In this document: one piece after another, positions 46,058 to 54,432 of the stretch
Layout of the letters: every line of letters starts with the position of its first letter
Position numbering within the stretch: position 1 is the first letter of the stretch
Program-made: the position numbers and the translations under genes
Notes under the pieces: generated by a model
The model's input: only the letters and a program-made list of their open reading frames with translations
Told to the model about the DNA's origin: nothing
Database searches by the model: none
Assembly: GCA_015233015.1 (NCBI GenBank)
Contig: JADFYO010000006.1
Span: 31,264 to 95,263, forward strand
DNA from: Nitrospirota bacterium
Lineage (GTDB): Bacteria > Nitrospirota > Thermodesulfovibrionia > Thermodesulfovibrionales > Magnetobacteriaceae
Direction of reading: 5' to 3'
DNA: 64,000 bases

Positions 46058-46161
46058 CCAGCACCAGAAAACCTACGCTTGCCATACGCCTGTGGAACTT
46101 GCCTTGTAAAACTAGACAAAAGAATCCTTATTGTCTAATGTTATAGAAACGCAGCAGAAAT

Positions 46162-46406
46162 TTATCCATCGAGAGGAAGCCATTCTTTAGCATTCCTGTT
46201 GGGCAGACGCTGGCCTCTGGCTTTAAGATGCTCGATAAGTTTTTTCTCTCTGCTTGGTTCCCAACCATCCCAATTTCCATCATAGCACGGTTTACATACC
46301 GCAATATATATTCTCGTATATATTTGCCGTCATATCTATTGTGTGAAAACTGGAAGCGATTCCCGCACATAAAGCAAGTTTCCATGTAAATGTCATCTTT
46401 ATCCAT
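46162..46406 (-). pseudogene. zinc-ribbon protein, frameshifted
   Basis: The first frame gives METCFMCGNRFQFSHNRYDG with KYIREY; the matching second half is in another frame: VCKPCYDGNWDGWEPSREKK, LIEHLKARGQRLPNRNAKEW, stop at 46162-46164. Together the two halves give paired CxxC motifs (CFMC and CKPC), a small zinc-ribbon family common in bacteria. The break lies in an AT dinucleotide run near 46305-46315; an extra AT would explain it. Reading the first frame alone would give a chimeric 92-residue protein ending at 46128. Function of the family unknown to me. Confidence 0.75.
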
Positions 46407-46505
46407 TTTTCGATATTACCAGTTATTGTCTATATATAGCAAATAAGTTAACGTTATATTTAGACAAAATGAACCAAACTGTCTAGTTTATTCCCTGTGG
46501 CCGCA

Positions 46506-46619
46506 TGTAAACCCGCGTATTTCCTAAGGGCGTGTACGGCCAAAACCAGACAAAACGATGATAGAACACAAACGGCTCAATAACTCAGAAATATTTTAGA
46601 CCTCGCTTACGTCTTTGCT
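46506..46619. repeat. repeat unit with remnant of a Uma2 gene end (fragment 1)
   Basis: The 25 bases at 46506-46530 (TGTAAACCCGCGTATTTCCT plus AAGGG) recur at 47478-47502. In both places they are followed by a GGTTCAATAA-like stretch and by a piece of a Uma2 3' end; here only seven codons plus stop remain on the minus strand (46596-46619: SKDVSEV). Confidence 0.6.
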
Positions 46620-46690
46620 TTGGCACGTTTTCTGTCCGTGAGCGCAAGGCAAGGCAAGGCCGTAATCACCAAACCGGCGCACAGATAGAT

Positions 46691-46798
46691 ATGCCTGCCA
46701 AGAAGGTGGTTAAGTTCAATCCCATCAAGTCGCTAAAAGAGGCCGTTGAAGGGTAACTCTATCACAAGAGGCCGCCGGTAATCGAGCCGGTGTCCTGA
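46691..46798 (+). pseudogene. possible small decayed gene with in-frame stop
   Basis: ATG followed by [20 protein letters not shown], a TAA at 46754-46756, then LYHKRPPVIEPVS and TGA in the same frame. The continuation of sensible sequence past the stop suggests a nonsense change (for example AAA to TAA). No family recognised; it resembles short accessory proteins. It converges on the RelE-like toxin. Confidence 0.3.
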
Positions 46799-46823
46799 AC
46801 TATCGTTGACCAGGTCAACACTG

Positions 46824-47090
46824 TCAATACACCTCATCGTGAGAACCTATGTTGAGGAGATACAAGGTGTCGCCGGATAGCATGAAGGTAATGCGGATGT
46901 CCTCAGTCAATGAACACGCATATCTATCACTTAGGTTGCCTGATAATTTATGAGTTTTAAGAGAGGGCGTAAAAGGGTTCTCACTCAACGACATTAAGAC
47001 TTTCGATAACTTAGCGTCCAGTGCCTGTGCGTTTTTTGTGAGCTTTAACGCTTGCCGGACAAATGGTTTTTTGAAGTTTAGCTTAGGCAG
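46824..47090 (-). CDS. RelE/YafQ-type toxin with CTG start
   Basis: An 88-residue type II toxin with the RelE/HigB fold: the start PKLNFKKPFVRQALKLTKN, then FTPSLKTHKLSGNLSDRYAC, DIRITFMLSGDTLYLL and GSHDEVY. No ATG, GTG or TTG exists between the upstream in-frame stop and the conserved N-terminus; a CTG at 47088-47090 falls exactly where the family start is expected and overlaps the antitoxin stop, so I use it. GGAG lies about 9 bases before it. Either CTG is a true weak start or the gene lost its ATG by mutation. Confidence 0.72.
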   Translation of the reverse strand: MPKLNFKKPFVRQALKLTKNAQALDAKLSKVLMSLSENPFTPSLKTHKLSGNLSDRYACSLTEDIRITFMLSGDTLYLLNIGSHDEVY

Positions 47091-47346
47091 TCTCTTCGCT
47101 CCAGTTCCTTATGAATTCCATAGCCTCTTCAACCGTGTCAAACGTATAACCTTCTTCTTGTTCAGCCTCAAGCGTTTCCTCAACAAAAGCCCGATGCCGG
47201 CGTTCTCTGTCTGCAAGGTAGTCTATATAAGAGGCAGCCTCTTTAATGCGCTCAGGAGACAGTACCGGCAATATCTCTATTATGTGTTCAATGTCAGGGT
47301 TCTTTACGGCGGCCTCAGTGGTCGTGTCTGTAATCGTCTCACTCAT
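47083..47346 (-). CDS. antitoxin of the RelE-like pair
   Basis: An 87-residue helical protein whose 3' end overlaps the toxin by 8 bases. The middle (LPVLSPERIKEAASYIDYLADRERRHRAFVEETLEAEQ) is a long charged helix and the C-terminus (YTFDTVEEAMEFIRNW) would bind the toxin. Such proteins commonly precede RelE/YafQ-like toxins. I see no typical AbrB or Phd fold. The promoter would lie in 47347-47420. Confidence 0.78.
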   Translation of the reverse strand: MSETITDTTTEAAVKNPDIEHIIEILPVLSPERIKEAASYIDYLADRERRHRAFVEETLEAEQEEGYTFDTVEEAMEFIRNWSEETA

Positions 47347-47477
47347 ATTTAAAGTATATCATGTAAAGAATAAAAAGGCAAATCACAAATGACGCCGGAA
47401 TACCCTAAACGGGTGATAGCATGTCGGTGTCCCTTGATGGGAAATCCAAGCGATAAGGCACATGACTAAAGATGGCC

Positions 47478-47502
47478 TGTAAACCCGCGTATTTCCTAAG
47501 GG
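47478..47502. repeat. 25-bp repeat, second copy
   Basis: Identical to 46506-46530 and placed in the same relation to a Uma2 fragment, which shows that a longer unit was duplicated and then decayed. Confidence 0.6.
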
Positions 47503-47526
47503 GCGGTTCAATAAAGCAGAAGGATT

Positions 47527-47622
47527 TTAGACCTCGATAACGTCTTTGATATTGACTTGCAGTTCCTCGATGAACCTATATGTAACCATGCCCTCCCCTT
47601 CGGCATAGGAATAGAGCTTATG
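47527..47622 (-). pseudogene. Uma2 (DUF820) C-terminal remnant (fragment 2)
   Basis: On the minus strand reads KLYSYAEGEGMVTYRFIEEL, then QVNIKDVIEV and stop, clearly homologous to the end of the intact Uma2 protein at 11266-11799 (ELYSYAEGEGMVTSKVIDGL). The upstream part of the gene is missing. Confidence 0.85.
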
Positions 47623-47714
47623 TTCCAGGAAATGACTTTATTTTCAGATTCTGCTTTATCCACTTGAAGAAGATTTCAATCTGCCCTGGTACTTTACAAG
47701 TAAAAAAAATAATA

Positions 47715-47743
47715 TTGACAAATATATTTTTTTTGTGTATGTT
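47715..47743 (+). promoter_or_regulatory. probable rho promoter
   Basis: TTGACA at 47715-47720 and TATGTT at 47738-47743, 17-base spacer, within an AT-rich tract. It leaves a leader of about 360 bases before rho. Confidence 0.5.
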
Positions 47744-48110
47744 ATATACAGACGCGCGTGTGCAGAGCCGTAGGGCCGTGGTCGTAGGCCGCATGGGTTT
47801 ACGGTAGGTGTTTTTAAATGTACGGTTAGTATCCGTTGACGGTTTTCACAGGTAATCATAAATGAGGGCGCTGCCCGCTGATGTGCTTTTCAGGCTGGCC
47901 TGTCAGGTATGCCCTATATATGCCGGGGACACAATAGCAGACATTGCCTGAAAATCAGAATAAGCCGTGTCGATAGCCGCGCCGGTAGCCGCGTCGATAA
48001 TGAATAGTTTAATTAGCTTGCATGGTATATGGATAATACGATAAAACTGCGAAATAATTATTAATCTCTAACGCTGCAAGTAATAACTGCGAGAAAAAAG
48101 GAGTTCACCA
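47744..48110 (+). other. long rho leader without a recognisable gene
   Basis: About 365 bases upstream of rho. I find no convincing gene or riboswitch. Several C- and G-rich short inverted motifs occur (GCCGCGCCGGTAGCCGCG). Long leaders before rho are known to mediate autogenous termination in other bacteria, so that is a possibility. Confidence 0.35.
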
Positions 48111-49370
48111 ATGAGCAATATCGCAATCTCCGAGTTACAGGAAGGGAATATTGAAGAGTTAACGGTCGTCGCCGAAGAGCTGAATGTCGAGGGCGCTTCC
48201 AGCATGAGGAAACAGGAACTGATATTTGCAATCCTGCAGGCTCAGGCAGAGAAAACCGGCAATTTATTTGCCGAAGGCGTCCTGGAGATCCTCTCCGACG
48301 GCTTTGGCTTCCTTAGGTCGCCGGACTACAGCTACCTGCCCGGCCCAGACGACATCTATGTCTCTCCTTCACAAATAAGGCGCTTTAATCTGCGTACCGG
48401 TGAGCTTGTCTCCGGTCAGGTGCGCCCTCCAAAGGAAAACGAGAGATACTTCGCCCTCCTGAAGGTAGAGGCTATCAACCATCAGGCGCCTGAACAAAAC
48501 ATCACCCGTCCCCTGTTTGACAATCTGACGCCATACTATCCCACTGAGAGGCTCCATTTAGAATATGACAATACCGACTACTCCACACGCGTCATGGAGT
48601 TAATCGCCCCAATCGGAAAGGGCCAAAGAGGACTAATTGTGGCCGCCCCCAGGACAGGAAAGACCATGCTCCTTCAGTCTATCGCCAAGTCCATACGGGC
48701 AAATCACAAGGAAGTGCATTTAATCATCCTGCTCATAGACGAACGTCCTGAGGAGGTTACCGACTGGAAACGCCAGGTTCAGCAGGCCGAAATAATAGGC
48801 TCGACATTCGACGAACCACCCCACAGGCACTGCCAGGTGGCCGAGATGGTCATCAACAGGGCAAAAAGACAGGTGGAGTGCAAAAAAGACGTGGTCATCC
48901 TGCTTGACAGTATCACCCGTCTCGCAAGGGCATATAACGCGGTAATCCCGGCAAGTGGCAAGGTGCTCTCCGGCGGACTTGACGCCAACGCGCTTCAGAA
49001 ACCTAAGCGCTTCTTCGGCACGGCAAGAAACATAGAAAATGGCGGCAGTCTGACCATCATAGCCACCGCCCTGGTTGACACGGGAAGCCGTATGGACGAC
49101 GTAATCTTCGAGGAGTTCAAGGGCACAGGCAACATGGAACTCCACCTTGACAGAAAACTCGTTGACAAGAGGATATTCCCAAGCATAGACATCAACACCT
49201 CCGGCACGAGAAAAGAAGAGCTGCTGGTAAGCAAGGAAGTCCTCAACAAGATGTGGGTGCTGAGAAAGGTTCTCAATCCACTAAGTAGTGTGGAGAGCAT
49301 GGAGTTCCTGCTCGCCAAACTAAAAAACACAAAGGTCAACAAAGAATTTCTCGATATGATGAATAAATAA
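48111..49370 (+). CDS. rho: transcription termination factor Rho
   Basis: Hexameric RNA-dependent helicase, 419 residues. The N-terminal helical domain, then the cold-shock-like RNA-binding domain ([35 protein letters not shown]), the P-loop region [22 protein letters not shown], Walker [18 protein letters not shown], and the Q- and R-loop stretches ([48 protein letters not shown]). The start has AAAGGAG upstream. Monocistronic by appearance. Confidence 0.98.
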   Translation: MSNIAISELQEGNIEELTVVAEELNVEGASSMRKQELIFAILQAQAEKTGNLFAEGVLEILSDGFGFLRSPDYSYLPGPDDIYVSPSQIRRFNLRTGELVSGQVRPPKENERYFALLKVEAINHQAPEQNITRPLFDNLTPYYPTERLHLEYDNTDYSTRVMELIAPIGKGQRGLIVAAPRTGKTMLLQSIAKSIRANHKEVHLIILLIDERPEEVTDWKRQVQQAEIIGSTFDEPPHRHCQVAEMVINRAKRQVECKKDVVILLDSITRLARAYNAVIPASGKVLSGGLDANALQKPKRFFGTARNIENGGSLTIIATALVDTGSRMDDVIFEEFKGTGNMELHLDRKLVDKRIFPSIDINTSGTRKEELLVSKEVLNKMWVLRKVLNPLSSVESMEFLLAKLKNTKVNKEFLDMMNK

Positions 49371-49379
49371 CCCCTCTGG

Positions 49380-49399
49380 ATTCCTGCTTTCGCAGGAAT
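49380..49399. repeat. dispersed hairpin after rho
   Basis: ATTCCTGC-TTTC-GCAGGAAT is a perfect 8-bp stem followed by GACAGACAGG. This kind of palindrome is widely scattered in bacterial genomes; it lacks the T-run of an intrinsic terminator. It lies 9 bases after the rho stop codon. Confidence 0.6.
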
Positions 49400-49453
49400 G
49401 ACAGACAGGGCGGGGAAGAGGGTATGTTTAATGCGGCTATGTTTTAAATTACA

Positions 49454-51631
49454 ATGAACGGTAAAATCAGAAACATCCTGACCACCCCATTGGGGTCAGG
49501 CCTTACGGCGGTATTAATCTCCATAGCCATTTGTCTCAGCCTTTCGACGTTTGTCAGGCTTAATGAGTATAATATATGGAAACAAAATCCCGGCAGTTAT
49601 TTCGTTGACGGCACGCCTATGATGACCACCGTGGATGCCTTCTACTGGGTGCGCCTCGCAAGGGAATACAGAGACGGGACTTATTTCGAGAAGGCGGGCG
49701 GGGCGTCAAAAGACTCACTCAGATTTTTCCCTTCGGATTCCTATAAGCCTGAGCGCGTGCCGGTTATAAGCATTCTGCTGGCCAAACTGTCAGGTGCATT
49801 CGGCGGCAATATATATATCGCCGGTGTTTATCTTATTGCCATATTGTCAGGTTTCTTTGTCGTGCCGCTTATACTTTATTTCAACAGGGCGGGGTTTCTT
49901 CCGGCGGGTATCTTAGGCAGTCTCATCGGCTCGTTCAGTTTTATTTATCTGGTCAGAACCTCGGCGGCAAGGGTCGATACCGATTCTCTGAACCTGTTCT
50001 TTCCATTTCTGGCCTCATATTTCATCTTTCTTATGCGGGGACCAAACGGCCAGCCGCGGCCGCCCCGGTTAATCTTTCTGTATTCTGCCCTTGGCGGCAT
50101 AACTATGATGCTCATGGAGTACTGGTACGGCGTAAGCGAGTTCACATACATGTATCTGGCGTTTTTAGTTGTATATCTTTTTATGAATAAACACTGTATT
50201 AAGGTAGTGTTCTTTTCGGCGCTGATATTCCTGTATTGCTCGTTTCCATTATCGATTAATGTTGGGGGATTGACGGCTGTGGCCGCGGTTCTTTTTTGGT
50301 GTTACACGTATTTTTTTGGAGGTAAGAGGGTCAAACCGGTATATGCGGCAATAGCGGCGTTAGTATTAGTTTCAGCCGGCGTGGTGATTGTTAATATGTC
50401 GTCCTACGCGTCAAACATGTTCTCCGGGCTGATGCAGTCTTTCTCTTTCATAATAAAGAATTATATCACCTCCGACATGGGGGGTAAATCCAGCGCCCTG
50501 ACGCAGGTGACAGAGCTGCAGCATTCCACGGTCTCTGAGGTATTTGCCTATGTCATAAGGGAACCGGTGATAAGCGCCGTGGGATTCATAGGGTTTATTC
50601 TTTTTGTCATTTACAATTTTAAAAAGGCCTTTCCAATTCTACCCGCATTTTTCATCGGCCTGATGTCCTTTCATGGGGCGAACAGGTTTGCCATGTATCT
50701 TGCGCCGTTTATAGGGGCGGGTTTTGGCTGTCTTGTTACCGTTTCTGCCCTTTCCCTTACCGGCAAACTCAAAGATACCACACGGAATATTATTGTTTAT
50801 ATCTCGACGGTTGTCTTTTTTATCGCGATTATCAGCCAGACGGCATTTTTCTTTGTCCCCCAGCCGGCACTTAGTGTCGAGTACTACAAGGTCTTTAAGG
50901 ATATTAAGGCCAAACTTCACGGGAAGCCTGTCATTCTGACCTGGTGGGACTTCGGATATGCCCTTGAAGATATAACCGGCTTTGCAACTTTTCACGACGG
51001 CGGTACCCAGCATACCGATAAAACCCTCTATATCGCCCATGCCCTCACATCAACGTCCCAGCCTGAACTCTACAACATCGCGAGCTTTATCACCGGTGCC
51101 GGCTCAACCGTAACCGCCGATGACATTATTAAGGACAGGGCTGTGGAGAAACCCCTTGACAACGTCAAAAACGACAGTATCTACATTCTTTATACGAGCG
51201 ATATGATAGGAAAATTCCCGGCAATGTACAACGTCCGCGGTATAGATATGCTCCGGCCCGTAACCGACCCGCCTATGATACAGCCGATTAACTGCCAGTC
51301 CTTTAAAGACGATATGCTTGACTGCTATGAAGTAAAGGTCAATCTGAAGACCGGTATGATAAACAACTCGACACCTCTGAAAAAGGCCGTTTTCGTTGAC
51401 TCCGGCTATGCGGTGAAGACCGTTGACTTCGAACATAAAAAAGGTCTTTATATTGAACTGTTCGCCTTCGGTAAATCCATCAACTCGATTATTGTCGTAA
51501 ACGATGTATTTTTTGAGTCAAACTTAAACCAGATGTACTTACTTGGCAGTTACGATAAATCCCTGTTTGAGGAGACTTATAGCGCCCTGCCTCAGGCCAG
51601 ACTATTCAGGATAAAAACCCCCGTAATGTAG
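49454..51631 (+). CDS. STT3/PglB-family oligosaccharyltransferase
   Basis: Integral membrane glycosyltransferase of the STT3 family, 725 residues, about 11-13 membrane spans in the first 470. Family motifs visible: MMTTVDAFYWVRLAREY near residue 55 (first acidic site), RVDTDSLN near 176 (DxD-like), YGVSEFTYMY (the S/T-x-x-E loop), and the C-terminal WWDFGYALEDITGFATFHDGG near 497 (WWDYGY motif that reads the acceptor sequon). It probably transfers a lipid-linked glycan to Asn in exported proteins. No Shine-Dalgarno precedes the ATG. The convergent neighbour makes GDP-mannose, a possible glycan precursor. Confidence 0.85.
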   Translation: MNGKIRNILTTPLGSGLTAVLISIAICLSLSTFVRLNEYNIWKQNPGSYFVDGTPMMTTVDAFYWVRLAREYRDGTYFEKAGGASKDSLRFFPSDSYKPERVPVISILLAKLSGAFGGNIYIAGVYLIAILSGFFVVPLILYFNRAGFLPAGILGSLIGSFSFIYLVRTSAARVDTDSLNLFFPFLASYFIFLMRGPNGQPRPPRLIFLYSALGGITMMLMEYWYGVSEFTYMYLAFLVVYLFMNKHCIKVVFFSALIFLYCSFPLSINVGGLTAVAAVLFWCYTYFFGGKRVKPVYAAIAALVLVSAGVVIVNMSSYASNMFSGLMQSFSFIIKNYITSDMGGKSSALTQVTELQHSTVSEVFAYVIREPVISAVGFIGFILFVIYNFKKAFPILPAFFIGLMSFHGANRFAMYLAPFIGAGFGCLVTVSALSLTGKLKDTTRNIIVYISTVVFFIAIISQTAFFFVPQPALSVEYYKVFKDIKAKLHGKPVILTWWDFGYALEDITGFATFHDGGTQHTDKTLYIAHALTSTSQPELYNIASFITGAGSTVTADDIIKDRAVEKPLDNVKNDSIYILYTSDMIGKFPAMYNVRGIDMLRPVTDPPMIQPINCQSFKDDMLDCYEVKVNLKTGMINNSTPLKKAVFVDSGYAVKTVDFEHKKGLYIELFAFGKSINSIIVVNDVFFESNLNQMYLLGSYDKSLFEETYSALPQARLFRIKTPVM

Positions 51632-51636
51632 CCGCT

Positions 51637-53079
51637 CTAATCATCCTCTCTTTCGTAAATATCTTCAAATCTTACAATGTCGTCTTCGTGGAGATACTCG
51701 CCGTTTTGAACCTCGATGACCTCCAGCGGGATTTTCCCCTTGTTTTCAAGCCTGTGCTGGGTAGTCTTAGGCACATAAATGGATTCGTTTGCATGGACAT
51801 AGAGTTCTTTTCCGCCAACGGTAACTTTGGCCGTGCCGCTGACGACAACCCAGTGCTCAGACCTGTGCATGTGCATTTGCAGACTGAGGGACTGAAGCGG
51901 GTTCACTATCAGACGTTTTATCTGGTAACGGTCGCCTTTGCCCATGAGCGTATAGCTTCCCCATGGCCTGAATGTGGTAACGTGTTCGTTTATCTCGTGC
52001 CGGGCGCGTTCTTTGAGCAGTGATACGATGTCTTTAACCTTCTGTGCGTGTCCTCGTTTGGATACGAGGACGACATCGTCCGTCTCTACGACGAGGCAGT
52101 CTTCGATGCCGATAGTAACGGTCAATCTCTTATTTGAAAGCACCATGGTGTCCTTTGTGTCGATGGCAATGACATCTCCCGTGGTGGCATTGCCGCCCTC
52201 GTCTTTTTCCAATATCTCAAAGATTGAGTCCCATGAGCCTATGTCGTTCCAATAGATGTCCAAAGGCATGGTGGCAATTTTTTTGGATTTCTCCATGACG
52301 GCGTAGTCTATGGAAATATTTGGCAGCGAGGTGAAGTTCGAAAGCATCTCTTCGTAACTCTTGTCAAGCATCCTGCCGATTTCGGGGGCGTGGCGGCGGA
52401 ATTCCTCCGCTATAACGCCGAGTTTAAAGATGAACATCCCTGAGTTCCAGTAGTGTTTGCCGTCCCTGATATACTCAAGCGCGGTGGCGTCGTCGGGTTT
52501 TTCGGTAAACTCCTCTACGCCATAAATCTCCTCAGTGAGGCTGCCAAGCCCTAGTGGCTGTTGTTCCCTTTTTATATACCCATAGCCTGTCTCAGGGCGC
52601 GTCGGCTTTATTCCAAATGTTACGACATAGCCGCCAAGCGCGGCCTTCTCTGCGGCCTTTAAATATTCGATGAAACGTCCCGACGGGGCAATCACATGGT
52701 CTGACGGGCAGACAAACACTGTTTCGCCGTCAGCCGCGCCGAGTTTGTCCATGCAGTATTTGACGCCGAGGGCTATCGCAGGGGCGGTATTTCTGCCGAC
52801 AGGCTCAAAGATTATATGGCCTGTGGCGCCGACCTTGCGCCCGTCTGGCAAAGCGCTAGTCGTTAACAGGGATTCCATGTCAGATTTTACGTGGAATTTG
52901 TACTCCTTATTGGTCAGCACAACTATGTCTTCTGGCGGCACGGCAAGGAGCACCCTCGCCATAGTCTCCTGTAGGAGCGACTGCTGGCCCTTTAATTTTA
53001 TAAATTGCTTAGGATAGCTCTTCCTGCTCAGCGGCCAGAGCCTTGTGCCTGACCCTCCTGCAAGTAACAACACCTTCAT
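51637..53079 (-). CDS. manC: mannose-1-phosphate guanylyltransferase / mannose-6-phosphate isomerase
   Basis: Bifunctional enzyme for GDP-mannose supply, 480 residues. Nucleotidyltransferase signature VLLLAGGSGTRLWPLSRKSYPKQF, YGYIKREQQP, EKPDDATALEYI. From about residue 350 a cupin PMI domain: FRPWGSYTLMGKGDRYQIKRL, LQMHMHRSEHWVVVSGTAKV, ESIYVPKTTQHRLEN, EVIEVQNGEYLHEDDIVRFED. The ATG at 53079 has AGGAGG 9 bases upstream; a TTG at 53100 would lie before that site and is rejected. It converges with the STT3 gene with a 5-base gap. Confidence 0.96.
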   Translation of the reverse strand: MKVLLLAGGSGTRLWPLSRKSYPKQFIKLKGQQSLLQETMARVLLAVPPEDIVVLTNKEYKFHVKSDMESLLTTSALPDGRKVGATGHIIFEPVGRNTAPAIALGVKYCMDKLGAADGETVFVCPSDHVIAPSGRFIEYLKAAEKAALGGYVVTFGIKPTRPETGYGYIKREQQPLGLGSLTEEIYGVEEFTEKPDDATALEYIRDGKHYWNSGMFIFKLGVIAEEFRRHAPEIGRMLDKSYEEMLSNFTSLPNISIDYAVMEKSKKIATMPLDIYWNDIGSWDSIFEILEKDEGGNATTGDVIAIDTKDTMVLSNKRLTVTIGIEDCLVVETDDVVLVSKRGHAQKVKDIVSLLKERARHEINEHVTTFRPWGSYTLMGKGDRYQIKRLIVNPLQSLSLQMHMHRSEHWVVVSGTAKVTVGGKELYVHANESIYVPKTTQHRLENKGKIPLEVIEVQNGEYLHEDDIVRFEDIYEREDD

Positions 53080-53218
53080 AGTGTTTATCCTCCTGTTCAA
53101 CCGTACTGTGAATGAAAGAGTAACACAATGGGATAAAAATACTCAATGGCAGTGGCGGGGCGCAGTGTTACTAAAATACGTTTGTGTCCTTATTTTTTGA
53201 CTAATAAAAATATTTACA

Positions 53219-53247
53219 TTGTATTTAATCGCGGCAATTGGTATAAT
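53219..53247 (+). promoter_or_regulatory. promoter of the dual-CXXC selenoprotein gene
   Basis: TTGTAT at 53219-53224 and TATAAT at 53242-53247, 17-base spacer, with TGG before the -10 (extended -10). The leader would be about 27 bases and includes GAGGAGG at 53268-53275. Confidence 0.65.
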
Positions 53248-53280
53248 TATATCCAATACTCGATAATTGAGGAGGCTGGT

Positions 53281-53448
53281 ATGACCTGTAAACTATGCAA
53301 CGGTAGACTTGATTTACTGATAAGGTGAAGAGCGGTCGAGTTGCGCTGCACGGGTTGCGGCCAGAGGTTCTCTCTTTCAGAATATGTGGATGAAATAGAC
53401 AAAGATACATGGGCTACGATTTCAGGCCGGAATTGTGACTCTGTGTGA
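53281..53448 (+). CDS. probable dual-CXXC small selenoprotein, in-frame UGA read as selenocysteine
   Basis: ATG at 53281 with GAGGAGG about 6 bases upstream and a good promoter. The frame reads MTCKLCNGRLDLLIR, TGA (53326-53328), RAVELRCTGCGQRFSLSEYV, DEIDKDTWATISGRNCDSV, stop at 53446-53448. Sensible sequence on both sides of the TGA and two CxxC motifs (CKLC and CTGC) match the small zinc-ribbon family that NCBI names dual CXXC motif small (seleno)protein, in which the position after the first motif is Cys or Sec. A 6-bp hairpin with loop CGGGT follows the TGA at the spacing of bacterial SECIS elements. Alternative: a nonsense mutation. 55 residues with Sec16. rpsT follows 44 bases later. 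Confidence 0.68.
53326..53361 (+). promoter_or_regulatory. candidate bacterial SECIS element
   Basis: UGA at 53326-53328; 16 bases later the stem GCTGCA (53345-53350) pairs with TGCGGC (53356-53361) around loop CGGGT. G is the second loop base, and the loop lies 22 bases after the UGA, both within the usual rules for bacterial SECIS hairpins. Only a hand fold was possible. Confidence 0.5.
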
Positions 53449-53492
53449 AGAGTTTAAAGCGTAAAAATAATCAAATAAAAAGGAGTTAGTGA

Positions 53493-53789
53493 ATGGCAGC
53501 AAGGTCAAGACCAAAGAAAAGTCCGTCGGTAATAAAGCGGGCAAGGCAGTCCGTAAAGAGAAATCTCGTAAATAAAATGGTGAAGACCAGGCTAAAGACT
53601 TTAGCAAAGAAAGTCGATGAGGCCGTAACGACGAACAATAGTGAAGCGGCGCAGAAAACTCTCGCCGAGGCAATCAGGGAATACTCGAAGGCGGCGTCCA
53701 AGGGCGTCATCCACAAGAATAACTCGGCAAGGAGCATATCGCGCCTCACTCTGAAGGTCAATAAGCTCTTAAAGGCCGCGGCCGCTTAA
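53493..53789 (+). CDS. rpsT: 30S ribosomal protein S20
   Basis: 98 residues, very basic, three-helix: SRPKKSPSVIKRARQSVKRN, VDEAVTTNNSEAAQKTLAEA, and GVIHKNNSARSISRLTLKVN, the standard S20 pattern. AAAGGAG lies about 10 bases upstream of the ATG. It may share the transcript of the upstream selenoprotein gene. Confidence 0.97.
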   Translation: MAARSRPKKSPSVIKRARQSVKRNLVNKMVKTRLKTLAKKVDEAVTTNNSEAAQKTLAEAIREYSKAASKGVIHKNNSARSISRLTLKVNKLLKAAAA

Positions 53790-53873
53790 GACAAGCAAAT
53801 ATACGCTGAGGGCAGAAGGTGGCTCACCGGGCGGAGCGCCGTGCCCTTTCCTACCCTCGGCGCTGAACCCCCC

Positions 53874-54335
53874 ATGAATAAACGCACAGTGTTATCGATA
53901 GCCGTGGTCGTCGTGTTTTTAATATTTAATATTGAAAGCTCGGGCGGCGGCAGCACAGGCGGCGGGAGTGTCGGCGGCGTTACCACCCCGGATAAATCCA
54001 TGACTATAACCAAAAAAGACAACGGCGGCAAAATCTCCACAAACCCCGGCAGCGTCATATACATAGAGCTTCAGGAGACGGGTTCTACGGGTTATGCGTG
54101 GTATTTTGACAACCTCGACATGGAATACTTCGAAGCGATAAAGGATAAATCCGTAAAAATTCTTAGTAACGCTGTCAAGCCGGGGAAAATGATTACCGGT
54201 GCCCCTGCGATTGCCACATGGGCGCTCAAGGTCAAAAAGAAAGGCCAGGCTGCGCTCAAACTACGTTGCTACCGCATATGGGAAGGCCCGCAAAGCGCGG
54301 TTGACACATTCAGCGTTCAGGTAGAAATTGAGTAG
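53874..54335 (+). CDS. protease inhibitor I42 (chagasin) family protein
   Basis: Exported inhibitor-like protein, 153 residues from the ATG at 53874; an in-frame ATG at 53841 lacks support. The N-terminal hydrophobic segment (RTVLSIAVVVVFLIFNI) is a signal or anchor, followed by a Gly/Ser-rich linker. The chagasin fold follows: the loop normally NPTTGY reads ETGSTGYAW, then ITGAPAIATWALKVKKKGQAAL, and the third loop normally RPWE reads RIWEGPQS. Chagasins inhibit papain-like cysteine peptidases; the target here is unknown. Confidence 0.82.
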   Translation: MNKRTVLSIAVVVVFLIFNIESSGGGSTGGGSVGGVTTPDKSMTITKKDNGGKISTNPGSVIYIELQETGSTGYAWYFDNLDMEYFEAIKDKSVKILSNAVKPGKMITGAPAIATWALKVKKKGQAALKLRCYRIWEGPQSAVDTFSVQVEIE

Positions 54336-54432
54336 CTGCCACGCCCGGTCTGGAATATTTAAGCGTGTTTGGACTATAATAGCCTAAACTGCCTGTTAAT
54401 TTATATCATAATAGACACTAAGGAGGACAACA

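Noticed and set aside
47656..47859. Minus-strand 67-residue frame upstream of rho
   Set aside because: Low-complexity translation of an AT-rich promoter region; no SD or homology.
53841..53873. Upstream ATG as start of the I42 inhibitor
   Set aside because: No SD; the downstream ATG begins the signal peptide directly.
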